Shown here piece by piece: positions 30,741-43,108 of a DNA stretch of 57,016 nucleotides. This DNA comes from an uncultured Ureaplasma sp. (GTDB lineage: Bacteria; Bacillota_I; Bacilli_A; Mycoplasmatales; Mycoplasmoidaceae): contig CAMQZA010000003.1 of NCBI GenBank assembly GCA_947039545.1, positions 1-57,016 of the forward strand, given 5' to 3'. Within the stretch, counting starts at the first letter, position 1, and every line of letters begins with the position of its first letter. Made by a program: the position numbers and the translations under genes. Below the pieces are notes generated by a model that did not search any database, was not told the origin of the DNA, and worked only from the letters and a program-made list of their open reading frames with translations.

Positions 30741-30915
30741 ATCAAAAAAATAATTTACCTATTAATAAAATGCTAATTTATAGTATTTTTTATTTTTGAT
30801 TAAAATAATTATTATTTAAATAAAAAAATAAGTTTTATGACATGTATTCTTATGAAATTTAAAATTTAGAAAAATAAATATTATTATAATATAATCCAAT
30901 TAGGAGATTTTTAAA

Positions 30916-32193
<1,278 letters not shown>

Positions 32194-32226
32194 AAATTGT
32201 GTTAAAATTTAAGTAGGTGAATAAAA

Positions 32227-32643
32227 ATGTTTAAATTAATATCTAAATTATCTAAATGAGCTGTTATGTTAATTGGAATTATAATAGTTCTAGCATTCTT
32301 TGCTCTTTCTATTGTTGGAGTATTGAATAATACTGGTACTCTTGCATTTATTGATAGCTTAATGCTTCCTTCAATTCCTCCTCCAGTTATTGAACCTGTA
32401 GCAGCTACACCACCAGTTGGTCCAGAGTTATGAAATATTATGGTTGGTCATTTTCGTTGATTACTTACTGAACCCCAAAGTATAACATTTGTAACTTCTA
32501 TGAGTATAGTTGTTGGAATAATATTTGTAATTGCACCTATAGCATATAGACTAAATTATAAAAGAGATATGAGAAAAATTCATGCTCTAATTGGTAAATC
32601 AAATTCAGCTGTTGGTAAAGTTGTTAGATCTTCAAGATTATAA
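32227..32643 (+). CDS. Small two-span membrane protein with a Pro-rich loop
   Basis: 138 residues, unrecognised. TM1 at about residues 12-34 (VMLIGIIIVLAFFALSIVGV), an external Pro/Val/Ala loop with SIPPPVIEPVAATPPVGPE (about 49-68), TM2 at about 90-110 (SMSIVVGIIFVIAPIAY), and a basic C-terminus HALIGKSNSAVGKVVRSSR. UGA Trp codons are used. It follows serS by 33 nt with a weak AGGTG ribosome site and is followed by a terminator. The loop suggests surface exposure. Confidence 0.7.
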
Positions 32644-32669
32644 ATTCATTTAGATAAAAATAATATATA

Positions 32670-32698
32670 AAAAAACTCCTTACTATAAGGAGTTTTTT
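32670..32698. terminator. Terminator after the small membrane protein gene
   Basis: AAAAAACTCCTTA and TAAGGAGTTTTTTT arms with a 3-nt loop. It has the A-run/T-run form of a bidirectional terminator and lies between convergent genes (the plus-strand membrane protein and yebC). Confidence 0.9.
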
Positions 32699-32707
32699 TA
32701 TATATAA

Positions 32708-33412
32708 TTAATTTTCATTATTAGAAACCATTCATTGAATATCATCATCATCTTCACAATTAGAGATAAAACGTTCTCATTTTTCAGCATAACTACTTCC
32801 AATATCAATATATGATTCAGGAATATATTTTATTGAATGATCAATAATTTCAATCTCATTATTATCTAAAATAGTTTTTATATTATAAAAATCATTTGGT
32901 TTTGTATAAATAACAAAGTATTCTTCTTCATGAACTAAATCTAAAAATTCTGATTCAATAATAATATTCATTAAAGTATCTTCAGCATATTTATTAGCAT
33001 CAATGATAAATTCACCCATTTCTTTAAATAAAATTTTTACACTATTAGGTTTTGCTAATTGTCCATTAATTTTTGAAAAATAACCTCTAATAGCACTAAC
33101 AGCTCTTTGTTCGTTATCTGTTAAAACTTTAATTAAGATAGCAAGTCCATTAGGACCATATCCTTCATAAAAAAGCTCTTTAAAGTTAGTTTTATCACTA
33201 CTAGCGCCTTTAATATTTTTATCAATAGATTCACGACTTAAATTATTACTTAGTCCTCTAATAATAGCGGCTTTTAATCTTGGATTAGCTTCTGGATTAA
33301 CACCACCTACTTTTGCAGCAGCTTTAATTTCTTTAGCACACTTCATTCATATTTTTGCTTGGTGTTGTTGTTTTTTATTAATTCCTGATGCTATTAAATG
33401 TTTTCTTGGCAT
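32708..33412 (-). CDS. YebC/PmpR-family protein
   Basis: 234 residues with UGA Trp codons. MPRKHLIASGINKKQQHQAK is a variant of the family opening, followed by KEIKAAAKVGGVNPEANPRL, SRESIDKNIKG, ELFYEGYGPNGLAILIKVLTDN and GQLAKPNSVKILFKEMGEF. In other bacteria YebC proteins act as transcriptional regulators or, as recently proposed, help ribosomes through stalling sequences. The usual SKWANIKHRK motif is altered. It lies 20 nt after ileS. Confidence 0.92.
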
Positions 33413-33432
33413 TTTATTTATTTACTTTTCTA

Positions 33433-36100
<2,668 letters not shown>

Positions 36101-36108
<8 letters not shown>

Positions 36109-36709
36109 TTAAGATGATCTCTTCTTTCTTGTTAAACATTTTTCTAATTATCATAATATCACTTGGAAACACTATGAATACTAAAAGTAATGGTATTAAA
36201 ATTATAAATAATATTCCAGATCAATTCAAGGAAAGGTTTATTATTTTTATTCCGCTCATTTCTGATATTGAATAATTATAAATATTATTAAGTTTTTTTA
36301 TTTCAGATGAAATTTCACTTGAAAATGTTGGAGTTATAAAACTAAAAGAGGAAATGATAATAAAACATCCAAAATTAATTAAAAACATCTTCAAATAATT
36401 AGACTTAATAAATCGATCTTTTTCATAAAAATAGTTGATAATAAAAATTAAACTAAATAGTATTATAAAAGTAAAAATTACAATTGCAAATGAATTAATC
36501 TCTCAATAAAAGAGATTTTCTTGAGTAATTTTTGCAATAAACATTCCAATTTGGATTGAATCAAAATTCATAGCAAAAGCTTGATTATTCGGTAATACTA
36601 AAAGTAAAAACATAAAAAAATTAGTTAAAGAAAAAAAGATTATTGAAAAAATCATTAATAGTCTAAAAATGTGGAATGTTTTGATATCTCTTAAATTAAT
36701 TTTAATCAT
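36101..36709 (-). CDS. Multi-span membrane protein, unknown
   Basis: 202 residues with UGA Trp codons. About four hydrophobic helices (residues ~15-40, 75-95, 107-128, 163-183) separated by polar loops; the loop before the last helix is Ser/Ile/Asn-rich. It overlaps ileS by 8 nt, so it is probably translated with it. The position next to ileS suggested signal peptidase II, but none of the LspA catalytic Asp motifs is present. Function unknown. Confidence 0.7.
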
Positions 36710-36751
36710 ATTAATATATTATATAACAATTATAATAATTAAAAATAAGAG

Positions 36752-36779
36752 AAAAAAAATAGCATCGATTAAAATGCTA
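36752..36779 (-). terminator. Terminator after rpmA
   Basis: On the minus strand TAGCAT, an 8-nt loop and ATGCTA are followed by a run of eight T. It lies just after the rpmA stop and ends the rplU-prp-rpmA operon. Confidence 0.75.
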
Positions 36780-36785
36780 ATTTAA

Positions 36786-37085
36786 TTATTTTTCTATTGC
36801 AATAACAGAAACTTTTGTTTTTTGATTATGAAATTTTGTATATTTTACAATACCTTCAATTTTAGCAAATAAAGTGTGATCTTTACCTTGACCTACATTT
36901 TTACCAGGATAAATTCTATTACCTCTTTGACGGTAAATAATGTTACCAGGAATTGCTTTTTGTCCATCAGCTAATTTAGCACCTAAAAATTTAGGATTTG
37001 AATCTCTACCATTTCTAGTTGATCCAGTCCCTTTTTTAGAAGCAAATAATTGCAAATCTGTTTCATTTCATATTTTTTTATTCAT
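36786..37085 (-). CDS. rpmA: 50S ribosomal protein L27 with Prp-cleavable N-terminal extension
   Basis: 99 residues. The start MNKKIWNETD precedes [19 protein letters not shown]; a UGA Trp at residue 6 hides this start from standard-code ORF calling. L27's mature N-terminus reaches the peptidyl transferase centre. In Firmicutes an N-terminal extension is removed by the Prp protease after an LQxF(F) motif; here the cut is expected between Phe14 and Ala15. The prp gene lies 1 nt upstream. Confidence 0.95.
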
Positions 37086-37086
37086 T

Positions 37087-37386
37087 TTAAAGTACTTCCT
37101 CACGTTTATCAATAATTTCAATATGCTTTTTATATTCACTGTGGTGAATAGCATTTAATTGAATTCATAATAACTCTAATTTATATATATAATCATCATT
37201 AATGTTTGTAACTATTAATTTAATTAATCCATCTTGTTTTTCTAAAAAAATATCATTTTTAATAAATCAATTTAAAGAACCTTCTACTATCGCACTTATA
37301 CCAGCACAAATAATATCGTTTTTCTCTTTAAAATTTGCATGACCTGAAATATTAAAAGCATTTTTATAAAAAACTATTTTTATCAT
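37087..37386 (-). CDS. prp: Prp, cysteine protease for ribosomal protein L27
   Basis: 99 residues with two UGA Trp codons. The family's catalytic pair is present: His in ISGHANFKEKN (about residue 16) and Cys in DIICAGISAIVEG (about 27). The rest follows the small alpha/beta fold of the YsxB/Prp family. The gene sits between rplU and rpmA, the standard Firmicute order, with gaps of 2 and 1 nt. Its target is the LQLF/ASKK site in the neighbouring L27. Confidence 0.9.
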
Positions 37387-37388
37387 AA

Positions 37389-37688
37389 TTATTCTTTAAT
37401 ATTTTTAATTAATAATTTTGTATAAGGTTGTCTATGACCTTGTCTTTTCATATGATGTTTTTTAGATTGAAATTTAATAATTCTAATCTTTTTTTGTTTT
37501 CCATGATTTTCAACAACTGCTTTAATTGTTGCACCTTTTAAATATGGTGTACCAACTTTCGTATTGATCATCATAATTTCTTCAAAAATAATTTCAGAAC
37601 CTATTTCATTTTTTAGTTTCTCAACATAAATGATATCGCCTTCTGATACCTTATATTGTTTACCACCTGTTTGGAATATAGCAAACAT
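37389..37688 (-). CDS. rplU: 50S ribosomal protein L21
   Basis: 99 residues. MFAIFQTGGKQYKVSEGDIIYVEKL is the standard opening, and the C-terminus has the basic HHMKRQGHRQPYTKLLI signature that binds 23S rRNA. First gene of rplU-prp-rpmA, with TAGGAGA as ribosome site and a structured leader upstream. Confidence 0.97.
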   Translation of the reverse strand: MFAIFQTGGKQYKVSEGDIIYVEKLKNEIGSEIIFEEIMMINTKVGTPYLKGATIKAVVENHGKQKKIRIIKFQSKKHHMKRQGHRQPYTKLLIKNIKE

Positions 37689-37697
37689 TTTTTCTCC

Positions 37698-37800
37698 TAT
37701 TTAACTTAGACTCGCTAATATTGGGGTTTATCTTTCAAAACACTTAAGCCAAATATTTTATGCGGTTGAAGCAGGATATTTTTAATAAACACTGCTAATA
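37698..37800 (-). promoter_or_regulatory. Probable ribosomal protein L21 leader
   Basis: The ~100 nt before rplU contain conserved-looking, relatively GC-rich blocks (GCTTCAACCGCATAA, TTTGGCTTAAG, AACCCCAATATTAGCGAGTC on the minus strand) in an otherwise AT-rich gap. A structured L21 leader upstream of rplU is known in Firmicutes. The match is by position and general form, not by a model score. Confidence 0.55.
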
Positions 37801-37846
37801 TATTTTAGCATAAAATAATAAAAATATATCTCTATTATAGAAAGTA

Positions 37847-38701
37847 CTATTTTTCCTTAGAACAAGAACATTCTGGAGCTTTAAATCTTAATGATGTACA
37901 AGATAAACCGCCATCAACTTTAGCAATTTCACTAGTAGCACATTTATGGAAAGTATAATCTTTACCATCTGGACCTTTACCTTTAAGTTCTTTTTCAAGT
38001 TGTTCATAAACTTCAGGAAATTCAGCTGGAATAATAATATTTTCATTAATTCAAATACTATTTGTAGCATAAGCTGATGCTTTTGGTATGATAACTTTAT
38101 TAAATGAATCAAACACATCATTTTTAACACTTATTAAGTAATCATTGAATGTTTCTTCGATTAATAAATTATTATGTTCTAAATAAGATACACTACTTTT
38201 TAAATGAAGACCAGCATCAATTTTTACACCAATAACTTTATAACCATATGGTTCATAGATTTTTGTTAATTGATCAATACCTTCTTGATTAGTTCTTGAA
38301 GTAATACCTACATAAAAAGTATCATCAACCATCATAACATCTCCAGCATCCATTGTTCCTGGTGCTTGAATATAATGAATTTTTCCAATTGGATAAAATT
38401 GAGCTACATGAGCTGTCATTTCTGTTTTTTCACCTTGTCTTGTCGGATGACCTGGATTAGTAATAACAGCACATTTATCAGCTAATAAAGCTGCATCTTC
38501 AACAAATGTTGAATCTGGATAAAATTCATCTGGTTCAATAACATAAGTTTTCATACCAATTTTTTCTAATAATTTAATGTAATCAGCATGTTGAGTTTTT
38601 GCTAAATCAATGATGATTCCTGAAGGTTTACCTTCCATATTTTGACCATTAACTAAATTGTTACATGTTTTTCTAGAAATAGTATTTGTGAATTTATTCA
38701 T
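37847..38701 (-). CDS. Dimethylarginine dimethylaminohydrolase-like amidinohydrolase
   Basis: 284 residues with a UGA Trp near residue 217. The guanidine-modifying fold is clear: PDSTFVEDAALL, NPGHPTRQGE, APGTMDAGDVMMVDDTFYVGITSRTNQEG, catalytic His in AGLHLKSSVSYL and catalytic Cys in VDGGLSCTSLRF. Its length fits DDAH (about 255-285) rather than arginine deiminase (about 400). DDAH turns methylated arginine into citrulline plus methylamine. The C-terminus is Cys-rich (PECSCSKEK). Expressed alone, between the L21 leader and the tRNA terminator. Exact substrate is inferred. Confidence 0.85.
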
Positions 38702-38774
38702 AATTATCCTTAAAGTATCTTATATTTATATATTACTATTATTTGATAAAAAAAATAAATATAATTCTGTATTA

Positions 38775-38800
38775 AAAAAAGCTCATTACTGAGCTTTTTT
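38775..38800. terminator. Terminator after the tRNA cluster
   Basis: AAAAAAGCTCA, loop TTAC, TGAGCTTTTTT. Symmetric A/T runs allow use on both strands. It lies between the five-tRNA cluster and the dimethylargininase-like gene, both on the minus strand. Confidence 0.85.
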
Positions 38801-38849
38801 ACTTATATAAAATTAAAATTCTTATTTAACTTCAATTTAAAAATTAAAT

Positions 38850-38923
38850 TGGAGCAGGTGATGGGAATCGAACCCACACTAATAGCTTGGAAGGCTATAG
38901 TTCTACCATTGAACTACACCTGC
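38850..38923 (-). tRNA. tRNA-Gly (anticodon TCC)
   Basis: Acceptor GCAGGTG pairs with CACCTGC. The loop CTTCCAA gives anticodon TCC. T-arm GGTTCGATTCC; CCA encoded. Last gene of the five-tRNA cluster in the direction of transcription. Confidence 0.95.
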
Positions 38924-38929
38924 TTAAAA

Positions 38930-39015
38930 TGGTGCTGGAAGAGGGACTTGAACCCTCACGTCCTTACAGACACAGGATTTTAAGTCCTGTGCGTCTACCA
39001 TTCCGCCACTCCAGC
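38930..39015 (-). tRNA. tRNA-Leu (anticodon TAA)
   Basis: Acceptor GCTGGAG pairs with CTTCCAGC (one G-U). Loop CTTAAAA gives anticodon TAA. Long variable arm; CCA encoded. Together with the CAA isoacceptor at 23508 it reads both UUR Leu codons, the bulk of Leu codons here. Confidence 0.95.
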
Positions 39016-39050
39016 ATTTTTCTCCAAAAAGGAGAAAGTATTATATAAAT

Positions 39051-39125
39051 TGGTGCCCCACGAAGGAATTGAACCTTCGACCCCTTCATTAAAAGTGAAA
39101 TGCTCTACCTCTGAGCTAGTGGGGC
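39051..39125 (-). tRNA. tRNA-Lys (anticodon TTT)
   Basis: Acceptor GCCCCAC pairs with GTGGGGC. Loop CTTTTAA gives anticodon TTT. CCA encoded. Confidence 0.95.
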
Positions 39126-39168
39126 AAAATATTAATAAAAGAAAAATAAATTCTTCATTAATTAAAAA

Positions 39169-39243
39169 TGGCTGGCCTGGGAGGAATCGAACCTACGCGT
39201 GGAAGAATCAAAATCTTCTGCCTTACCGCTTGGCTACAGGCCA
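39169..39243 (-). tRNA. tRNA-Gln (anticodon TTG)
   Basis: Acceptor TGGCCTG pairs with CAGGCCA, discriminator G, CCA encoded. Loop TTTTGAT gives anticodon TTG. The 5' T is usual for tRNA-Gln. Confidence 0.93.
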
Positions 39244-39248
39244 ATAAA

Positions 39249-39332
39249 TGGTGGACAGAGACGGATTCGAACCATCGAAACTTTCGTGGCTGAGTTACAG
39301 TCAGCTGCGTTTGGCCACTTCGCTATCTGTCC
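39249..39332 (-). tRNA. tRNA-Tyr (anticodon GTA)
   Basis: Acceptor GGACAGA pairs with TCTGTCC, CCA encoded. Loop CTGTAAC gives anticodon GTA. The long variable arm typical of bacterial tRNA-Tyr is present. First gene of the cluster. Confidence 0.94.
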
Positions 39333-39335
39333 ATT

Positions 39336-39364
39336 TAAAAAGGTATTGTATAAATATACCTTTT
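39336..39364. terminator. Hairpin upstream of the tRNA cluster
   Basis: AAAAGGTAT / ATACCTTTT arms with a 9-nt loop, in the gap between greA and tRNA-Tyr. Likely part of greA termination, since both genes are on the minus strand. Confidence 0.5.
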
Positions 39365-39389
39365 ATTATTGTATTACAATAAACAGTAA

Positions 39390-39409
39390 AATGCAATAAT
39401 AATTGCATT
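39390..39409 (-). terminator. Hairpin after greA
   Basis: AATGCAAT, loop of 4, ATTGCATT, followed on the minus strand by a short T stretch, 13 nt beyond the greA stop. Confidence 0.5.
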
Positions 39410-39422
39410 AAAAAAAAATAAT

Positions 39423-39890
39423 TTAAGAAATTGATAAAATTTCTAATTTATAAGGCTTTTCAATTGATTTTACTTCAACAATATCGCCCTTTTTCTTTTT
39501 AAGAACACTTATAGCTAAAGGACAGTCAATTGAAATATAATTTTTATCAAGATCTATCTCTAATGAACCTACTATTTTATAAGTAATTTCTTCTTTTTCT
39601 TGAAAGTCATAAACTGTAATTACGTTATTAATTGAAACAACATCTTTTTCATCTTCAATACTATCAGTAAGAATATGATTATCAATAATTTCTTGAATTT
39701 GATTTATTCTACCTTGAATAGCAAGTTGTTTTTCTTTAGCAGCAGTATAATCAGCGTTCTCAGAAAGATCACCTTGTTCTCTTGCTTCTTGAAGTTCTAT
39801 TAAAACTTTTGGTCGATCTTCACTAATTAAAGTATCAAGTTCTGTTTTGTACTTTTCAAGAGCTACTTTTGAAATATAATTTTTATTCAT
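39423..39890 (-). CDS. greA: Transcription elongation factor GreA
   Basis: 155 residues. N-terminal coiled coil carrying the tip acidic residues in QGDLSENADYTAAKEKQ, and a C-terminal FKBP-like domain (YKIVGSLEIDLDKNYISIDCPLA). GreA rescues backtracked RNA polymerase by stimulating transcript cleavage. The LSENADY tip motif is fully conserved. The start has AGGAGA 6 nt upstream. Monocistronic, between hairpins and the YitT-type gene. Confidence 0.96.
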   Translation of the reverse strand: MNKNYISKVALEKYKTELDTLISEDRPKVLIELQEAREQGDLSENADYTAAKEKQLAIQGRINQIQEIIDNHILTDSIEDEKDVVSINNVITVYDFQEKEEITYKIVGSLEIDLDKNYISIDCPLAISVLKKKKGDIVEVKSIEKPYKLEILSIS

Positions 39891-39933
39891 ATATTCTCCT
39901 ATTTCTTTTATATTATAATGATATTTTATTAAT

Positions 39934-41304
39934 TTAATTAATAACTCTTAATCCACCATCAAAATCATCAATAATGGTTGTTGATATTAAGGCGTCTTCA
40001 TCGATTTTTCTAATCTCACTGATGATTTTAGAAAGTTCTATATAATTACAAATAATTTCAATATTTTGTTTTTTCATTAAAGAATATCCACCAATGGCAT
40101 TATTAATAGTTAGAGAATAATGATAATTACCATCAATAAAATGATTTCTAATATTTAAAATATTTTCTTTATTTGTATATACTTGAATTTTAATTTTTTT
40201 ATGTTTTGGAAAGATAGCATCAATTATTAGAGAACTAATTATTGTTGTAGCTAATGAAATTATTAAATTTGGTGAAAAGAATAAACTCACAACATGAGCA
40301 TTTTTTGTATTAGCTAAAAAATCTTGAATTCCAGGACTTGTAAGAATTGGAATAAAAATACCAAGTGTTGTTGAAATCATTAAAAATGTAATATTAAAAT
40401 AAATTAATGTTTTTCCAATTTCTTTATTTTTCTTTTTTGAAAAATAAAGAGAAACAATATCAGTTCCACCAGTTGATCCATTTAAGATATATAAAATTGA
40501 AATAGGAAATCCGATTAACATTAACGAGAAAACTGAATACATTGTTAAACTAACTACTTTAGCAACATCAACAGGTTCTCATGTTAAAAAAGTTAATCCT
40601 TTATCTTCAAGACCAATAAATGATGGAACTTCTGATTGTACTTGTCCGAAAATAAAAATATCATCTATTCCTGGGATAAGACTTAATCCTAAACCAAATA
40701 ATTGAGTTCAGAGGATATAAATAATTGTAATAATTGCAAATTGCTTTGAAATCTTCTTATAGGCAAAAATAACAAGTGGAATATTAATAACAGCTGTTAA
40801 TCCTCAAAATAGAACATTAAAAATAATATCAGCAACTTCAGGAGTTACTACACCTGAGTCTAACAGAGAATTATTAACAAGTCTTGCAACGCCTTGTAAA
40901 ACTCCACTAATTCCTGCTGAAAACAATCCAGAATTTTTAATAAAAAAGATAGTAGCAATACTCACAAATGTAGCAAGTAAAATTGTTATTAAAATTTTTC
41001 TAAAACGATATTCTTCATTATAAAGCACAGAAAATTTTAGCATTGAAGATTTAAATTTAACTAATTTTACTTCATGGGGATTATCTAAACTAGTTAATCT
41101 TTGAGAAAAATTATTAATTGAATTAGCATGCTCTTTTTTTAAGGAATTTAATCTATTTCTTAACTCTAAAACTTCAGTATCAATTTCTTGTTTTTCGGTT
41201 TCTATCTCAGATTTATTTTTTTTATTAAGTAAATCGTCAATTGAAACATTAAGTTTTTTAATAGATTCAAAAATTTCTTTTTTACTTTTTTTATTTTCTT
41301 TCAT
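39934..41304 (-). CDS. YitT-family membrane protein with coiled-coil N-terminal extension
   Basis: 456 residues with UGA Trp codons. Residues 1-95 are a charged coiled coil (KKEIFESIKKLNVSIDDLL and on). Five or six membrane helices follow (about 105-345), including GLFSAGISGVLQGVARLV and the family hallmark NGSTGGTDIVSLYFSKKKN. The C-terminal DUF2179 domain (IKIQVYTNKENIL, DGNYHYSLTIN, DDFDGGLRVIN) is cytosolic. YitT proteins are common in Firmicutes with no firmly known transport substrate. The long N-terminal extension is unusual. Confidence 0.85.
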
Positions 41305-41340
41305 AAAGCATCTTTAAAAAATATCGATTAAAATATTATT

Positions 41341-41715
41341 TTATTTTTTCTTTCTTTTATCTTCTTTAATTCTAGCTGATTTACCAGATCTCTCTCTCAT
41401 ATATGAAATATAAGATCTTCTAACTTTACCATATCTTTTAACTTCAATAGCTTCAATTAATGGTGAATTAATTTGAAAATTTTCTTCAACTCAAACTCCG
41501 TTAGATTCTTTTCTTACTAAGAAAGTTTCAGAAATTCCTGAACCTTTTCTTCTAAGAACAATACCTTCAAATTTTTGAATTCTAGTTTTATTATTTTCAG
41601 TAATTCTTAAATGTACAACAACAGTATCACCTGAACTAAAATTCGGGATATCTTTTTTTAAATATTGTAATTGGACGTTTTTAATAATATCGCCTCTATT
41701 TATTTTATTTATCAT
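41341..41715 (-). CDS. rplS: 50S ribosomal protein L19
   Basis: 124 residues with a UGA Trp near residue 75. [35 protein letters not shown] is the L19 core and [24 protein letters not shown] the conserved end. It closes the rpsP-trmD-rplS operon and overlaps trmD by 11 nt. Confidence 0.96.
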
Positions 41716-42412
41716 TATTTTCTCTTTCTTTATTTTTATTAATAAATTTTAAATATAAATCATTTCTTTTTAATTTTGTTAATTCAATTCGTTCATTATT
41801 TCTAAAATCTTTAATTTTTTGATGATTACCTGATAAAAGAATTTCAGGAACCGAGTGATTTTCAAAAATTAAAGGTTTAGTATAAACTGAATGATCTAAT
41901 AAATCATTTTCAAAAGATTCAGAAATTAAACTTTCTGATTTAATAACATTATCAATTAATCTAGTAACTGCATCAATAATCACTAATGAAGGTATTTCTC
42001 CTCCTGTTAGTATAAAATCTCCAATAGAAATTTCATCATCAATATAATATTTTATTCTTGCATCAAAACCTTCGTAATGACCTGATATTAAAATAATATG
42101 TTCGTTTGTTTTAGCGATATCTTTAGCAATCTTTTGATTAAATACTTTACCTGTTGGTGTTAATAGATAAACTTTAGAAATTTCTTTTTTATAAAACTTA
42201 ATTGCTTCAACAATTGGTTCTATACTTAAAACCATACCAGGACCGCCACCGAATGGTGTATCATCCACACTTTTATGTTTTGATTTAGAAAAATCTCTAA
42301 AATTAATAATTTCTATTTCTACTAACTTTTTTTCAATTGCTTTTTTTATAATTGAAGAATTTAAAAAAGGTTCATATATTTTATTGAATAAAGTTAAAAC
42401 AGTAATTTTCAT
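41705..42412 (-). CDS. trmD: tRNA (guanine-N1-)-methyltransferase TrmD
   Basis: 235 residues. It makes m1G37 next to the anticodon and prevents frameshifting. SPOUT-knot motifs DTPFGGGPGMVLSIEP, LLTPTGKVFNQ, ILISGHYEGFDARI and SIGDFILTGGEIPSLVIIDAVTRLI are intact, with catalytic Asp in LLDHSVYTKP. It sits between rpsP and rplS as in most bacteria; rimM, usually in this operon, is missing here. Confidence 0.96.
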   Translation of the reverse strand: MKITVLTLFNKIYEPFLNSSIIKKAIEKKLVEIEIINFRDFSKSKHKSVDDTPFGGGPGMVLSIEPIVEAIKFYKKEISKVYLLTPTGKVFNQKIAKDIAKTNEHIILISGHYEGFDARIKYYIDDEISIGDFILTGGEIPSLVIIDAVTRLIDNVIKSESLISESFENDLLDHSVYTKPLIFENHSVPEILLSGNHQKIKDFRNNERIELTKLKRNDLYLKFINKNKERENNDK

Positions 42413-42417
42413 TTATA

Positions 42418-42918
42418 TTATTTATCTTTTATTTTACTTTTAGCTTTTTCAACTTTAGCTGCTTTAGGTTTTTCTACTTTAACAGTTTCAGTTTTTTCAA
42501 CTTTAGCTGCTTTAGGTTTTTCTACTTTAACAGTTTCAGTTTTTTCAACTTTAGCTGCTTTAGGTTTTTCTACTTTAACAGTTTTAGTTTTATCAACTTT
42601 AGCTTTAGCTGGTTTTTTAGCCTTAGCTATTTTTTCAACTTTAGGTTTATTAGTTAAATTGTCATTTTTTGCTTTAATATATTCAGCTCAAATGCCTTCC
42701 TTACTAAATAAATTTTTAACAGTTTCTGTTGGAACTGCTCCGTTTAGTAAAAGTTTTAAAATAGATTCTTTATCAAATTTTGAAACTTTTGAGATTGGAT
42801 CATAATGTCCTAATTGCTCAATAAATTTTCCATTAGCTTTTGATCTAGCATCTGCTGCTATTAATCTATAAAATGGTCTTTTATGTCTACCGATTCTTGT
42901 TAGTCTTAATTTTACCAA
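42418..42918 (-). CDS. rpsP: 30S ribosomal protein S16 with a Lys-rich repeat tail
   Basis: 166 residues; S16 is normally 80-90. The core VKLRLTRIGRHKRPFYRLIAAD...GHYDPISK is standard (residues 2-80). After a UGA Trp (WAEYIKAK) the protein continues with ~75 residues of KVEKPKAAKVEKTETV type. The start is TTG at 42916-42918, preceded by a perfect AAGGAGG; an upstream ATG in frame would add a non-conserved leader. First gene of rpsP-trmD-rplS. Confidence 0.93.
42447..42590 (-). repeat. 48-bp tandem repeat in the 3' part of rpsP
   Basis: About three near-identical copies of a 48-nt unit coding KVEKPKAAKVEKTETV lie in the S16 tail. Copies differ by very few bases, so the array is recent or homogenised, and copy number may vary between strains. 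Confidence 0.85.
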
Positions 42919-42923
42919 AATAT

Positions 42924-42930
42924 CCTCCTT
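42924..42930 (-). promoter_or_regulatory. Perfect Shine-Dalgarno deciding the TTG start of rpsP
   Basis: AAGGAGG on the minus strand, 5 nt before the TTG codon that gives the normal S16 N-terminus. It supports TTG rather than the upstream ATG at 42954. Confidence 0.8.
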
Positions 42931-42959
42931 AATTAATCTATAAAATAATACCATAAAAT

Positions 42960-42997
42960 TTATTAGGTGTTAAGTAATTTTACTTAACACCTAATAA
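42960..42997. terminator. Long perfect hairpin between ylxM and rpsP
   Basis: ATTAGGTGTTAAGTAA and its exact complement surround a 2-nt loop, with A/T pairs extending the stem to about 18 bp. On the minus strand it follows ylxM and precedes rpsP by ~40 nt. No T-run follows the stem in that direction, so it may be a mollicute-style terminator or an mRNA leader structure for rpsP. Confidence 0.6.
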
Positions 42998-43108
42998 AAA
43001 AATATTTTATTAATATCTTAAATAAGAAATTAATAAAATATCGGTCTAATTTATAATGAAATATAAAAATTTTTATTCTAATTTATAGAGATATTCTTTA
43101 AAATATTT

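Noticed and set aside
30741-30915. T-box riboswitch upstream of serS
   Set aside because: No AGGGUGGNACCGCG-like T-box sequence or specifier stem is seen. The gap is AT-rich with only a promoter-like region and a ribosome binding site.
39050-39399. Open frames over the tRNA cluster giving peptides such as VPHEGIEPSTPSL
   Set aside because: These are well-known artefacts of translating the strand opposite tRNA genes. The five tRNAs on the minus strand explain the sequence fully.
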